From Alphaproteobacteria bacterium (lineage in GTDB: Bacteria > Pseudomonadota > Alphaproteobacteria > Caulobacterales > Maricaulaceae): a stretch of 64,000 bases of DNA. Each line of letters opens with the position of its first letter. The stretch's first letter is position 1. The notes beneath the pieces were generated by a model. It did no database searches. It saw nothing but the letters and a program-made list of their open reading frames with translations, and was not told where the DNA came from. The stretch lies in assembly GCA_024742735.1 (NCBI GenBank), contig JANSXV010000001.1:1-64000 (forward strand), read 5' to 3'. Below are positions 1-8,740 of this stretch, piece by piece. The position numbers were made by a program, and so were the translations under genes.

Positions 1-57
1 AGCCACCATCGAGGCTCGCGCATAGGGCGTCGTTCTGGCATTGATATGACTGTTCAT
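1..57 (-). CDS. Start of an unrecognised gene, cut by the window edge
   Basis: Only the first 19 codons lie in the window. The ATG at 57-55 on the reverse strand is preceded by a strong purine-rich ribosome binding site (AGGGGGAG, about six bases upstream), which is the main reason to call it a gene. The encoded start (MNSHINARTTPYARASMVA) is too short to assign to a family. It lies downstream of trkH in the same direction with an 85-bp gap. Its start codon is part of an inverted repeat, listed separately. Confidence 0.5.
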   Translation of the reverse strand, partial: MNSHINARTTPYARASMVA

Positions 58-123
58 CCGGGCTCCCCCTGTCAGCTAGCTGTGTCGCAACAACCAGCTT
101 CAGGCGGTCAGTCCGGATGAACA
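51..123 (-). promoter_or_regulatory. Inverted repeat pairing the leader with a start codon
   Basis: TGTTCATCCGG at 51-61 and CCGGATGAACA at 113-123 are perfect 11-base inverted repeats. In the reverse-strand transcript the downstream arm contains the ATG of the partial gene, and its ribosome binding site lies just inside the loop. If it folds, the RNA would hide the start codon. The repeat is seen directly; a regulatory role is inference, and the 51-base loop makes the structure only moderately favourable. Confidence 0.3.
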
Positions 124-142
124 ACCTTATGAGAGATCACAA

Positions 143-1600
143 CTAGCGCCGCCAGAATCCCGGCGCGAGCATCACCAGCACGGTCATGATCTCCAGCCGG
201 CCGATGAGCATGTTGGCGGTCATGATCCATTTCGCCGGATCGGGAAGCTCCTTGAACGTGCCCGCCGGCCCGATCATGTCGCCAAGTCCCGGCCCGACAT
301 TGGCGAGCGTGGTGGCCGCGCCTGAAACAGCGGTGACCGTGTCGAGTCCGATGATCGCCAGCAGCGAAGCCGATACGGCGAACGTGCCGAAAAACAGGAA
401 GAAGAAGCCCAGCACCGAGCGCACGGTGTCGTCAGGCACCAGCTTTCCGCGATAGCGGATCGGCTTGACCGCATGGGGCCTGGCGTACTGGGCGATATAG
501 GCGTTCATGGCGGACGCCGCGATCTGATAGCGGAAGATCTTCACCGAACACGTCGTCGAGCCGGCGCACCCGCCGATGAACATCAACACAAAGAAGATGG
601 CCGCCGCCCCTCCGCCCCAGAGCCAGAAGTCGGCTGAGGCGTAGCCGGTCCCGGTCAGCACGGATACGCCGTTCACAGCCGCCAGGCGCCAGGCGGGAAG
701 CGCGCTGCCGGTCTCCGGCGCGTTCACCAGGAGCCATGTGGTCAGGGCTGCGAAGGCGATGAAGGCGACAGCCAGGAAGGCGCGCGACTGCGGGTCGATG
801 ATCAGAAGGTCCGGCCGGCCGCCGGCGGCGCGCACGTAAAGCATGAAGGGCAGGGCGGCCAGGATCATGAAGACCAGCGCGACCAGATCGGCCCCGCCCT
901 CGGCGAACGCCCCGATAGACCGGTCATGGGTGGAGAACCCCCCGGTCGCCACCGTCGTCATGGCGTGATTGACCGCGTCGAACGGCGCCATGTCGGCGGC
1001 GAGGTAGGACAGGAAGCAGGCGAAGGTCAGCGCCAGATAGACCAGGCTGACCGCGCCTGCGATCTGGCCGGCGCGCGGCAGGACCTTCTCGGACGTATCC
1101 GAACTTTCCAGGCGAAACAGCTGCATGCCGCCGATGCCTAGCAGCGGCCAGATGGCCATGGCGGTCACGATGATCCCGACACCGCCGATCCATTGCAGGA
1201 TGGAGCGCCAGAGCAGCACGCCTGCGGGCATGTCCTGCAGGCCGGTCAGGACTGTCGCGCCGGTCGTAGTGATGCCCGAAGTTGTTTCAAACAGCGCGTC
1301 GGTCCAGCTCAGCTCGAGGCCCGCCAGCATCAGGGGAACGGCTGCCGCGGTGGACAGCATGGCCCAGCTGCCCCCGGTCAGGATGATGGCGCTGCGCGCA
1401 TTCAGACTGTTGTCCGTGCCCCGGCCCATGAAGGCCATGATGCCGCCGACCGCCATGCCGATGAGCGCCGAGCCGAAGAAGGCGTGGGCGGCCTCGGCGT
1501 CGTCCTGCAGATCCACGATGGCCGGGGCCAGCATGGCCGCCGACAGCGCGCTCAGCAGAACGCCTAGGACGAAAAGGACGGTACGGGCCGACTGGTTCAC
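143..1600 (-). CDS. trkH: TrkH-family potassium uptake transporter
   Basis: Membrane channel subunit of the Trk/Ktr potassium uptake system, normally gated by the cytoplasmic NAD-binding subunit TrkA, which is not in this window. At 485 residues it has the usual TrkH length. The four pore-loop repeats are visible: TTSGITTTGATV (106-117), TVATGGFS (216-223), VLTGTGYA (about 314-321) and TTLANVGPG (about 430), each with the central glycine of the selectivity filter. FIGGCAGSTTCSVK is also a typical TrkH stretch. The start is a GTG 20 bp after apaG on the same strand, so the two may be co-transcribed. The family call is firm; the transported ion is inferred from the family. Confidence 0.93.
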   Translation of the reverse strand: MNQSARTVLFVLGVLLSALSAAMLAPAIVDLQDDAEAAHAFFGSALIGMAVGGIMAFMGRGTDNSLNARSAIILTGGSWAMLSTAAAVPLMLAGLELSWTDALFETTSGITTTGATVLTGLQDMPAGVLLWRSILQWIGGVGIIVTAMAIWPLLGIGGMQLFRLESSDTSEKVLPRAGQIAGAVSLVYLALTFACFLSYLAADMAPFDAVNHAMTTVATGGFSTHDRSIGAFAEGGADLVALVFMILAALPFMLYVRAAGGRPDLLIIDPQSRAFLAVAFIAFAALTTWLLVNAPETGSALPAWRLAAVNGVSVLTGTGYASADFWLWGGGAAAIFFVLMFIGGCAGSTTCSVKIFRYQIAASAMNAYIAQYARPHAVKPIRYRGKLVPDDTVRSVLGFFFLFFGTFAVSASLLAIIGLDTVTAVSGAATTLANVGPGLGDMIGPAGTFKELPDPAKWIMTANMLIGRLEIMTVLVMLAPGFWRR

Positions 1601-1620
1601 GGTCGCTCAGGTCCGCCCGC

Positions 1621-2013
1621 TCAATGCACGGTCATGGTGTTGAACGGGCTGTCGAGCGCGAAAGCCGGAATCGCCGCGTCGAACCGCTCGCCCGTCCGGA
1701 GCGCCATGGTGTAGGCCCCGCTCATGAAGCCGGACGCTGTCTGCAGCGGGGCGCCGGAGGTGTACTCAAAGCGCTGACCTGGCTCGATCACCGGCTGTTC
1801 GCCGACAACGCCGGGCCCGCGTATGATCTCTGTGTGGTTGCGCGCATCGGTGATGCGCCATTCACGCTCGAGCAGCTGAACCGCTTCAGCGCCGTGGTTC
1901 TCGATCACCACCCGATACGCCCACACAAAGCGGTTCTCATCCGGATCGGATTCCTCATCCAGGAAGTTGGGCTCGACCTTGATCAGAACCCCCTGGGTCT
2001 GTTGCTGATACAT
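1621..2013 (-). CDS. apaG: ApaG domain protein
   Basis: A 130-residue ApaG protein with the all-beta fold found in Co2+/Mg2+ efflux-associated ApaG and in some F-box proteins; its biochemical role is still unclear. Typical stretches are the N-terminal VKVEPNFL-like strand (here IKVEPNFLDEESDPDENRFVWAY), the LLEREWRITDA strand and the glycine-rich GVVGEQPVIEPG. The open frame runs further upstream, but the ATG at 2013 is chosen because it has a GAGG ribosome binding site and begins where ApaG proteins begin. It precedes trkH by 20 bp on the same strand. Confidence 0.92.
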   Translation of the reverse strand: MYQQQTQGVLIKVEPNFLDEESDPDENRFVWAYRVVIENHGAEAVQLLEREWRITDARNHTEIIRGPGVVGEQPVIEPGQRFEYTSGAPLQTASGFMSGAYTMALRTGERFDAAIPAFALDSPFNTMTVH

Positions 2014-2174
2014 GACGGCCTCGCCGCAATCACCGCGCTTAATTCCGGATGGAAGTTCACACCCCTTCGGCCCGATGCACAAGGCATCGGCGCTGATCGC
2101 TGGACAGGCGGGCGACGCCCTTAAACACTCAACACACGTTCCACGTCCGATTCTCAACGCCTGAGGCGTCCGCC

Positions 2175-3194
2175 ATGACCGATATGACCGGCATTCTCCC
2201 TGATCGCGCCCTGCGTGACGCGGCGGAGGCCGGCGTCGTGCGCAGCGGCCTGGCGCTGGAGACCGGTCAGATCCAGCCGGCGAGCCTGGATCTGCGCCTG
2301 GGCCGCAAGGTCTGGCGCCTGCGCGCCAGCTTCCTTCCAGGCCCGGACCGCACGGTGGCCGACCGCCTGGACGAGGATGTGGTCATGCACGCGCTGGACC
2401 TCGATGGCGGCGCGGTGCTGGAGACCGGATGCGTGTATCTGGCCGAGCTGGAGGAAGGGCTGACCCTGCCGCAAGGCGTATCTGCGGCGGCCAATCCGAA
2501 GAGCTCCACCGGGCGGCTGGATGTGTTCACCCGGGTCATCTGCGACGGCTGCGCGGCGTTTGACCAGATTCCTGAAGGGTATGACGGTCCGCTCTATGTG
2601 GAGATCGCCCCGCGCACCTTCTCGGTTCTGGCTCGCCCCGGCGACCGGCTTGTTCAGGTCCGCCTGCGCGCGGGCGCCCACGAGGCGCTGCGCGCCATCA
2701 CGCTGTCGGTTGATCTCAATCCCGGCGCCGGTCCGGCCGGGTGGCGGGCCAAGCGCCATGCGCCGCTGGTGGATCTCGCTGGCGTCGGCGCCCATGACGC
2801 TGCGCGGTTCTGGGAGCCCATCGAGGCGCCGGACGGGCGCATCATCCTTGATCCGGGCGAGTTCTACATTCTGGCCAGCCGGGAAGCGGTCAGCGTGCCC
2901 CTGGGCGAAGCGGCGGAAATGGCGCCGATTGCTCCGGAGATCGGCGAGTTTCGCGCCCACTATGCCGGGTTCTTCGATCCAGGCTTCGGGGTGGATGCGG
3001 CTGGCGGGGCGGGCTCACGCGCCGTGCTCGAGGTGAGGGGCCGCGACGTGCCCTTCATCCTCGACCACGGCCAGGCGGTCGCGCGTCTCGTGTACGAACC
3101 TATGTCCGGCCCGGTCGAAACGCCTTACGGCGCGGCAGGCTCGAACTACCAGGCCCAGGGCCTGAAGCTCTCCAAGCACTTCCGCGCCGGTTGA
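2175..3194 (+). CDS. 2'-deoxycytidine 5'-triphosphate deaminase, two-domain form
   Basis: Predicted to deaminate dCTP to dUTP, feeding dTMP synthesis. The protein has 339 residues, about twice the size of E. coli Dcd, and contains two copies of the Dcd/dUTPase fold. The first carries NPKSSTGRLDVFTRVICDG and the glutamate strand LYVEIAPRTF with LARPGDRLVQVRL. The second repeats this as FFDPGFG, AVLEVRGRDVPF and HGQAVARLVYEPMSG. The C-terminal end (about 316-338) looks like the nucleotide-covering tail of Dcd. This long form is common in alphaproteobacteria. Which of the two sites is active cannot be told from sequence alone. The gene converges on the alkaline phosphatase with a 3-bp gap. Confidence 0.88.
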   Translation: MTDMTGILPDRALRDAAEAGVVRSGLALETGQIQPASLDLRLGRKVWRLRASFLPGPDRTVADRLDEDVVMHALDLDGGAVLETGCVYLAELEEGLTLPQGVSAAANPKSSTGRLDVFTRVICDGCAAFDQIPEGYDGPLYVEIAPRTFSVLARPGDRLVQVRLRAGAHEALRAITLSVDLNPGAGPAGWRAKRHAPLVDLAGVGAHDAARFWEPIEAPDGRIILDPGEFYILASREAVSVPLGEAAEMAPIAPEIGEFRAHYAGFFDPGFGVDAAGGAGSRAVLEVRGRDVPFILDHGQAVARLVYEPMSGPVETPYGAAGSNYQAQGLKLSKHFRAG

Positions 3195-3197
3195 TCG

Positions 3198-4754
3198 CTA
3201 ATCGTCCTGCGCATCCCAGCCATAGGCGAAGGTGATGATGCGATTGAGCGTATGCTGCTCCATCGTCCCGTCCACCAGGTGCGCCCACGGCCCAAGTGCG
3301 AAGGCCGCAATGTCTTCACCCGAATGGGTTTCCGAGCCCATGGGAACAGCGGACTGCTGGCGGTAATCCGGGTCAAGCACTTCAGCCTGGGTCAGCGGCG
3401 CGCCGTCGGGATGACGCTGCACCGGGCCGTTATAGTAGCCCAGCGTTGTGTAGGGGCGACCGTCCTGGGCCGGAGCCGGAGGCGTGTCTGAGTCAGACAG
3501 GTCCGGCGCAGGCGGGTGGACCAGACCGAGGATCGGATTGCCCCGGCGTGGGTAGCCGGCGATGTTGAACACATGGCCATGGTCGGCGGTGACGATGATC
3601 AGCGTCTCGTTCGGATCGGTCAGGCGTTCGGCGGTCTCCACCGCCCGCGCGAAGGCCAGCGCATCGGTCAAAGCGCGATAGGCGTTCGTGCCGTGGTGGG
3701 CATGGTCGACCCGGCCGCCCTCGACCATCAGATAAAAGCCGTCTTCGTCATTGGAGAGCCTGCGGATCGCGAACTCGGTCATCTCCGCCAGCGAGGGCTC
3801 TTCAGCGTTGTCGCGGTCATGCTCGTAAGACAGGTGGGAGCGGGTGAACAGGCCCAGCACCGGCGCGTCGCCATTGACGTCGAGGGCGCGGAATTCAGCG
3901 GCGTTGGACACGAAGTCGCCGCCCAGCTGATCCCATTCGGCGGTCAGGTCGCGGCCGTCCTGGCGCATGCCGCCGGCGTCCTGGGGAAGGAAGGCGGCGA
4001 GCCCCCCGCCCAGGGCGACGTCCACTGCGCCGCGATCGGTGAACCAGGTGTCGATCAGCTGCTCGGCGATGTCCCGGCATCCCGCCTCGACCGCTTCGGC
4101 GGGCAGCGCGCCGTCGCTTTCCCAGCCTCGATCGGGCACGTGGGCGTAGGCGGTCGCCGGCGTGGCGTGGGTCAGGCGGGCCGTTGAGACGACTCCGGCG
4201 GCCATGCCGCGGTCCATGGCGCGTTCCAGCGTGGTGGCCGGCACGTCTGCATCCGGCCCGCAGGAGTCGAGTGTCTGGCGCGGATAAACCGAGATCGCCC
4301 CGATATGGCTCTTCACGCCGGTGTGCAGGGCGGTCGCCGTTCCTGCGCTGTCGGGCACCTGGGCGTTCTCGTTATAGGTCTTGATGAGAGCCGAATGGCC
4401 CCATTGTTCAAAGGAGAGGTAGTTTTCCTCGCCCGTTTCGCCCCGGTTCTGACCGTCCAGGATGCGCGCGGCCGTGATCGTTCCGATGTCCATGCCGTCG
4501 GCGATGAACAGGATCACGTTGCGCGCCCGTCCTTCGCGCTGCGGCCGGTTGAGGCGGGCGGCGAGCTCGTCCTCGGCCAGGGCGCGCCAGTCCGCGCCGG
4601 GGCCCTCGAAGCTGTCGGCCAGACCTGCAGTCCGGTCGACCGGCGTAGCGGAAACGGCGCGTGCCGGCGCCTCCTCGACGTCGATGATGACGCATGCTGA
4701 CAGCGCGAAGCAGGCGGCGCCGGCGGCGATGGCGGTGAGACGGGAACGGATCAT
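3198..4754 (-). CDS. Alkaline phosphatase, predicted lipoprotein
   Basis: Alkaline phosphatase superfamily enzyme of 518 residues that would release phosphate from organic esters in the cell envelope. The N-terminus is a lipoprotein signal (AACFALSAC, lipidation at Cys21). Motifs include VILFIADGMD (metal ligand Asp87), DSAGTATALHTG with nucleophile Ser136, MVEGGRVDHAHHG and TADHGH. The ATG at 4754 is preferred over an upstream in-frame start because it begins the signal peptide. A role in the Pho regulon is likely, given the phosphate cluster 10 kb away, but only a weak Pho-like half site (CCGTCAC) was found upstream. A 6-bp hairpin GGGCTA-GGTT-TAGCCC lies at 4790-4805 in the intergenic region. 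Confidence 0.92.
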   Translation of the reverse strand: MIRSRLTAIAAGAACFALSACVIIDVEEAPARAVSATPVDRTAGLADSFEGPGADWRALAEDELAARLNRPQREGRARNVILFIADGMDIGTITAARILDGQNRGETGEENYLSFEQWGHSALIKTYNENAQVPDSAGTATALHTGVKSHIGAISVYPRQTLDSCGPDADVPATTLERAMDRGMAAGVVSTARLTHATPATAYAHVPDRGWESDGALPAEAVEAGCRDIAEQLIDTWFTDRGAVDVALGGGLAAFLPQDAGGMRQDGRDLTAEWDQLGGDFVSNAAEFRALDVNGDAPVLGLFTRSHLSYEHDRDNAEEPSLAEMTEFAIRRLSNDEDGFYLMVEGGRVDHAHHGTNAYRALTDALAFARAVETAERLTDPNETLIIVTADHGHVFNIAGYPRRGNPILGLVHPPAPDLSDSDTPPAPAQDGRPYTTLGYYNGPVQRHPDGAPLTQAEVLDPDYRQQSAVPMGSETHSGEDIAAFALGPWAHLVDGTMEQHTLNRIITFAYGWDAQDD

Positions 4755-4894
4755 GGAAGACTCTCTAAGCACATCGGGATGAGTGAATGGGGCTAGGTTT
4801 AGCCCGCTCGTGTGACGGTTCAATGCCTTTCCGTTTCACCGCGTCGGCCGTTGCAGCGTTTCGCGCCGGGATCAGAACCCCTAGGGTGGCCGGC

Positions 4895-5791
4895 ATGAAA
4901 TCCTTGGCTGTCGTACTCAATTCCCGCGCTGGCCGCGCTCAGGCCGTGCCGCGCCAGGAGATGGTCGCCCGGATCCGCGAGGCGGCGGACTGGGCGGAGG
5001 TGTCGATTTTCGACGCCGCTGACGGCGTGGTCGAGGCCGCTCGCGCGGCCTGCTCAAGCGGGGCCGACGCCGTAGCGGTGGCGGGCGGAGACGGCACGGC
5101 GGCGGCGGTGCTGGATGCGGCGCGCCGGTCAGGCTGCGCCTCGATCATGGTTCCCCTGCCGCTGGGCACGGCGAACATGCTGCCAAGGCGGCTCTACGGT
5201 GATCGCGACTTCGAGACCGTCCTGTCCGAACTGCCGGACTATCAATCGGTTACGCTGCATGCCGGTGAGGCGGCCGGGCGGACCTTCTACGTCGCGCTCA
5301 TGGCTGGGGCGCCGGTGCGATTTGGACAGGCGCGCGAGGCCTTGAGACCGGCGGACAGCGGCCGAAAGCTGGGTGAAGCCGCGCGGCGGCTGCGCCAGGG
5401 GATCTCTTCCCTGGCCGGGTCACGCCTGCGCCTGGGGCTGGATGGGGCGAAGCAGAAGCTCCCGCGGTCCGGCGCAGTGCTGGTGGCGCCCGGTGGATTT
5501 GCCGCGCTGCGCGGCGAGACGCCGCCGCCAGGACGGGCCGTTCTGGAGCACCTGCTGGTCCGTCCGGGCGATCCGGCCGACCTGGCGCTCAAGGCGGCGT
5601 CCTTCGTGACTGGTCTTCCTGATCCCGGTGAGGCCGCCATCATGTCCGACAAACCCGCGACCCTGTCTGGCCCGAGGCAGATCCACCTCATGCTGGATGG
5701 AGAGGTCTTCAAGTCCGCTGGTCCGATCGAAATCCGCCTGATCAAGAATGCGGCTGCGTTCGCCGTGCCGCCTGCGCAGGATGGATCATGA
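4895..5791 (+). CDS. Diacylglycerol kinase-family lipid kinase
   Basis: A 298-residue protein of the DAGK/YegS/sphingosine kinase family, which phosphorylates lipid hydroxyl groups with ATP. The nucleotide-binding motif GGDGTAAAVLDAA is at residues 64-76, and VPLPLGTANMLPRRL matches the conserved P.GT.N segment that follows it. The ATG at 4895 begins the first beta strand (MKSLAVVLNSRAG); the upstream extension has no family resemblance. The last four bases overlap the next gene (ATGA), so the metallophosphoesterase is translationally coupled. This pairing suggests joint work on lipid or nucleotide phosphates, but the substrate is unknown. Confidence 0.88.
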   Translation: MKSLAVVLNSRAGRAQAVPRQEMVARIREAADWAEVSIFDAADGVVEAARAACSSGADAVAVAGGDGTAAAVLDAARRSGCASIMVPLPLGTANMLPRRLYGDRDFETVLSELPDYQSVTLHAGEAAGRTFYVALMAGAPVRFGQAREALRPADSGRKLGEAARRLRQGISSLAGSRLRLGLDGAKQKLPRSGAVLVAPGGFAALRGETPPPGRAVLEHLLVRPGDPADLALKAASFVTGLPDPGEAAIMSDKPATLSGPRQIHLMLDGEVFKSAGPIEIRLIKNAAAFAVPPAQDGS

Positions 5792-6573
5792 CCCGGCTTG
5801 TCCAGATCTCCGATGTGCATTTCGGAGCCGAAGACCCGATTCTGGTCGCTCCGCTCAGCGAGACGATCAACGCGCTGGAGCCGGATCTGGTCATCGTCAC
5901 CGGCGACGTGACCACATTCGGACGGCGGCGCGAATTCGCGGCGGCGCGGGCATTCCTCGATACGCTCAAGGCCCCTGTCGTGGGCGCCCCGGGCAATCAC
6001 GACACGCCTTATCTGGACATGGCCGCGCGGCTGACCAGTCCGTGGAAGCGCTTCGAACGCTGGCTCAGCCCGCGCCTCCAGCCGCGCGCGCAAGCCGGGC
6101 TCGCGCGGGTGGAGATGCTGCCGACCGCCCGCGGGGCGCAAGCCCGAGTGGACTGGTCGCTCGGCCGGGTGCGCAAGCGCGATGCGATCCGCGCGGGGGA
6201 GGCGCTGTCAGATCATGACGGGTTGAAGGTGCTCGCCGGTCACCATCCCCTGGTGGCGCCGGGCGGCCTGAAGGGGCGGGCGAAAACCTCAGGCGGGGAG
6301 CGTGCGGCGAGGCTCATCGCGGAGGCGGGCGTCGACCTGTATCTGAGCGGCCACCTCCACCAGGTCTTCGCTGAACGCCTGGATCGCGGCGACGGCTCGG
6401 TATGCTGGTTCGTTGGGGCCGGCACGGCGCTGTCACGGCGCACGCGCGGCGAACCGGCCAGTTTCAATGTGATCGAGGTGGGCGAGGATCCGCGCCTGGT
6501 GGTCTGGTCGGCGGGCGAGGATCCGGCGTTCAAGCCGGGGCAGGCGATCTCGCTGGAGGGTCTGGGAGCATGA
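5788..6573 (+). CDS. Calcineurin-like metallophosphoesterase
   Basis: A 261-residue metallophosphoesterase with all metal-binding blocks in order: ISDVHFG (Asp9, His11), VTGDVTTFGRR (Asp40), GNHDT (69-73), GHHPLV (about 152) and SGHLHQVF (about 188). These build the two-metal site used for phosphate monoester or diester cleavage. No signal peptide or membrane segment is seen, so it should be cytoplasmic. It overlaps the lipid kinase gene by four bases and is probably the second gene of a two-gene operon. The actual substrate cannot be read from the sequence. Confidence 0.9.
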   Translation: MTRLVQISDVHFGAEDPILVAPLSETINALEPDLVIVTGDVTTFGRRREFAAARAFLDTLKAPVVGAPGNHDTPYLDMAARLTSPWKRFERWLSPRLQPRAQAGLARVEMLPTARGAQARVDWSLGRVRKRDAIRAGEALSDHDGLKVLAGHHPLVAPGGLKGRAKTSGGERAARLIAEAGVDLYLSGHLHQVFAERLDRGDGSVCWFVGAGTALSRRTRGEPASFNVIEVGEDPRLVVWSAGEDPAFKPGQAISLEGLGA

Positions 6574-6575
6574 AA

Positions 6576-6605
6576 AAGCCCGGCGCAGTCTCCCGCGCCG
6601 GGCTT
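6576..6605 (-). terminator. Intrinsic terminator of the M13 peptidase gene
   Basis: AAGCCCGGCGC (6576-6586) pairs perfectly with GCGCCGGGCTT (6595-6605) around an 8-base loop. The run of A at 6573-6577 gives a U tract in the reverse-strand transcript, so it terminates the peptidase gene. It also lies directly after the metallophosphoesterase stop codon and may stop that transcript less efficiently. Confidence 0.8.
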
Positions 6606-6629
6606 CTCCAGGTCAGAAGGGGGTTTTGA

Positions 6630-8660
6630 CTACCAGATGCGCACCCGCTGCTCCGGCGGCAGGTAAAGTTCGTGCTCTTCGGTGATCCCGAACGCTTCGT
6701 ACCAGGCGTCCAGATTGCGCACGACGCCGTTGATACGGTAGCGCGGCGGGCTGTGCGGCCCGTTGACCAGTTGGGCGCGCAGGGCGTCGTCGGTGTAGAG
6801 GTTCCGCCAGACCTGGGCCCAGGCCAGGAAGAAGCGCTGGTCGCCGGTGAAGCCGTCAATGACCGGAGCTTGCCCGCCATAGTGCTCATCCACATAAGCG
6901 CGCCACGCGGTGTAGGCCATCTGCAGCCCGCCCAGGTCGCCGATGTTTTCACCCATGGACAGCCGGCCGTTCACGCACATCTCGTCGATGGGGCAGAAGC
7001 CGTCATACTGGGCGGCCAGGCCATTTGAGCGCTCCACGAAGCGGGAATTCGTCTCCTCGGTCCACCAATCGCGCAGCCGGCCTTCGGCGTCATAGCGCCG
7101 GCCCTGATCGTCGAAGCCGTGGCCGATCTCGTGGCCGATCACGCCCCCGATGGCGCCGAAATTCATGGCCGGGTCGGCGTTCATGTCGAAGAACGGCGCC
7201 TGGAGAATGCCGGCCGGGAAGGTGATCTGGTTCTGCAGCGGGTTGTAGCTGGCGTTGACGATCTGCGGAGGCCATCCCCACTCGCGCGGGTCGACCGGCT
7301 CTGACAGATCCTCCAGCGTCTCGGCCCAGTTGAATTCGGCCATGCGCATGCGATTGCCGAAATAATCGTCCGCAGCGATCTCCAGGCCGTCATACTCGTC
7401 CCAGATCTCCGGGTAGCCGATGCGCGGCTCGAAGGTCGACAGCTTCAGAAGCGCCTGCGCGCGGGTCTCGTCATCCATCCATTCCAGCTGCTCCAGGCGG
7501 CCGCGGAACGCCACGATCAGGTCCTGGACCAGGGCGTCCATTTGCGCCTTGGCTTCGGGCGGGAAGTGGCGCTGGACATAGATCTGCCCGACCGCGTGGC
7601 CGAGCGCGCCGCCGACCAGCTGAACGCCCCGGCGGTCGCGGGAGCGCTGCTCGGCCTGGCCGCGCAGCGTGCGGCCGAAGAAGTCGAAGCTGGCTTCGTC
7701 GAACGCCGCGGGCAGCCAGCTGGAGCGGTCGTCGATGAAGTGGAAGGCCAGCCAGTTGCGGATGGTCTCGATGTCGGCCGCTTCGAACGCTGCGGCCGTT
7801 CCCTCGATGGCGCTGGGCTGCATGACGATGAGCTCGTCGACATCAAGGCCCAGCGCGGCCATGCCCTCAGGGAAGTTGAACGCGGGAGCCAGGGCGTCCA
7901 GCTCGCTCACGGTCATGACATTGTAGGTTTCGGTCGCCTGCCGCGAGCGCTCACGGGTCCAGTGAGCCGCCGCGATTTCGGTCTCGAAGGCCAGAATGTC
8001 TTCGGCGGCGCTGTCCGAGACTTCAAGGCCGGCCAGCTCGAAGACCGTGTTGATGTAATCGACATAGGCTTCGCGATAGGCCTGGAAGCGCTCGGTGTCC
8101 TCCAGATAATAGTCCCGGTTGCCCATGCCCAGACCGCCCTGGAACAGGCGCAGCGCATTCATGGTCGGGTCGGCCGGGTCGGCCCAGACCGCGACGCTGA
8201 ACGGGGCCTGGTGGTGGATCGTCGCGAACAGTGCTGCGGCGTCCTCGTGGGTCTCGACGGCTGCGATTTCAGCCAGATAGGGTTGCACCGGCTCCAGTCC
8301 GCGCGCCTCGATGGCGTCGGCGTTCATCCAGCTGGCGAACAGGTCGCCGACCAGCTGGCTGTTGGACCCCGGCGCAGCTTTCTCCGCCGCGGCTTCGTCG
8401 ATGATGGCGCGCACATTCACTTCGGCTTCTTCAGCCAGCATGGTGAAGACGCCATAGCGTGAGCGGTCAGACGGCAACTCGGTCGTTTCAAGCCAGGCGC
8501 CGTTGGCGAACCGGTTGAAGTCGTCGCCGGGCTGGACGGAACGGTCCATGCCCTCGACGTCGAAACCGAACGTGCCGAAGCGCGGTTCGCTCTCCTGAGC
8601 GCTGGCCTGTCCGGCGAGAAGCGCCGCGCCGGCGGCGCAGGCCATAAGGAACTTTTTCAT
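6630..8660 (-). CDS. M13-family zinc metallopeptidase (neprilysin/PepO-like)
   Basis: A secreted zinc endopeptidase of 676 residues, the usual M13 size. It starts with a signal peptide (MKKFLMACAAGAALLAGQASAQ, likely cut after ASA). The catalytic HEIGH is at 510-514, followed by the third ligand motif ENIGDLGGLQMAY. NASYNPLQNQITFPAG corresponds to the substrate-binding NA.YNP block. The protein ends in RVRIW, close to the family's usual C-terminal tryptophan motif but without its cysteine. The ATG at 8660 has a GGGGAGTGAG ribosome binding site and begins the signal peptide. It is probably transcribed alone and ends at the terminator at 6576-6605. Confidence 0.95.
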   Translation of the reverse strand: MKKFLMACAAGAALLAGQASAQESEPRFGTFGFDVEGMDRSVQPGDDFNRFANGAWLETTELPSDRSRYGVFTMLAEEAEVNVRAIIDEAAAEKAAPGSNSQLVGDLFASWMNADAIEARGLEPVQPYLAEIAAVETHEDAAALFATIHHQAPFSVAVWADPADPTMNALRLFQGGLGMGNRDYYLEDTERFQAYREAYVDYINTVFELAGLEVSDSAAEDILAFETEIAAAHWTRERSRQATETYNVMTVSELDALAPAFNFPEGMAALGLDVDELIVMQPSAIEGTAAAFEAADIETIRNWLAFHFIDDRSSWLPAAFDEASFDFFGRTLRGQAEQRSRDRRGVQLVGGALGHAVGQIYVQRHFPPEAKAQMDALVQDLIVAFRGRLEQLEWMDDETRAQALLKLSTFEPRIGYPEIWDEYDGLEIAADDYFGNRMRMAEFNWAETLEDLSEPVDPREWGWPPQIVNASYNPLQNQITFPAGILQAPFFDMNADPAMNFGAIGGVIGHEIGHGFDDQGRRYDAEGRLRDWWTEETNSRFVERSNGLAAQYDGFCPIDEMCVNGRLSMGENIGDLGGLQMAYTAWRAYVDEHYGGQAPVIDGFTGDQRFFLAWAQVWRNLYTDDALRAQLVNGPHSPPRYRINGVVRNLDAWYEAFGITEEHELYLPPEQRVRIW

Positions 8661-8740
8661 CTCACTCCCCTGAAATGATGAACGCCGGAGCGTTAGCGCC
8701 CCGGCGTTCTGGTTCAAGTTAACAGGCTGTCATGGTCAGC

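Noticed and set aside
4755-4894. A Pho box before the alkaline phosphatase gene
   Set aside because: One CCGTCAC unit is present on the reverse strand, but the neighbouring unit (AAGGCAT) is too weak to call.
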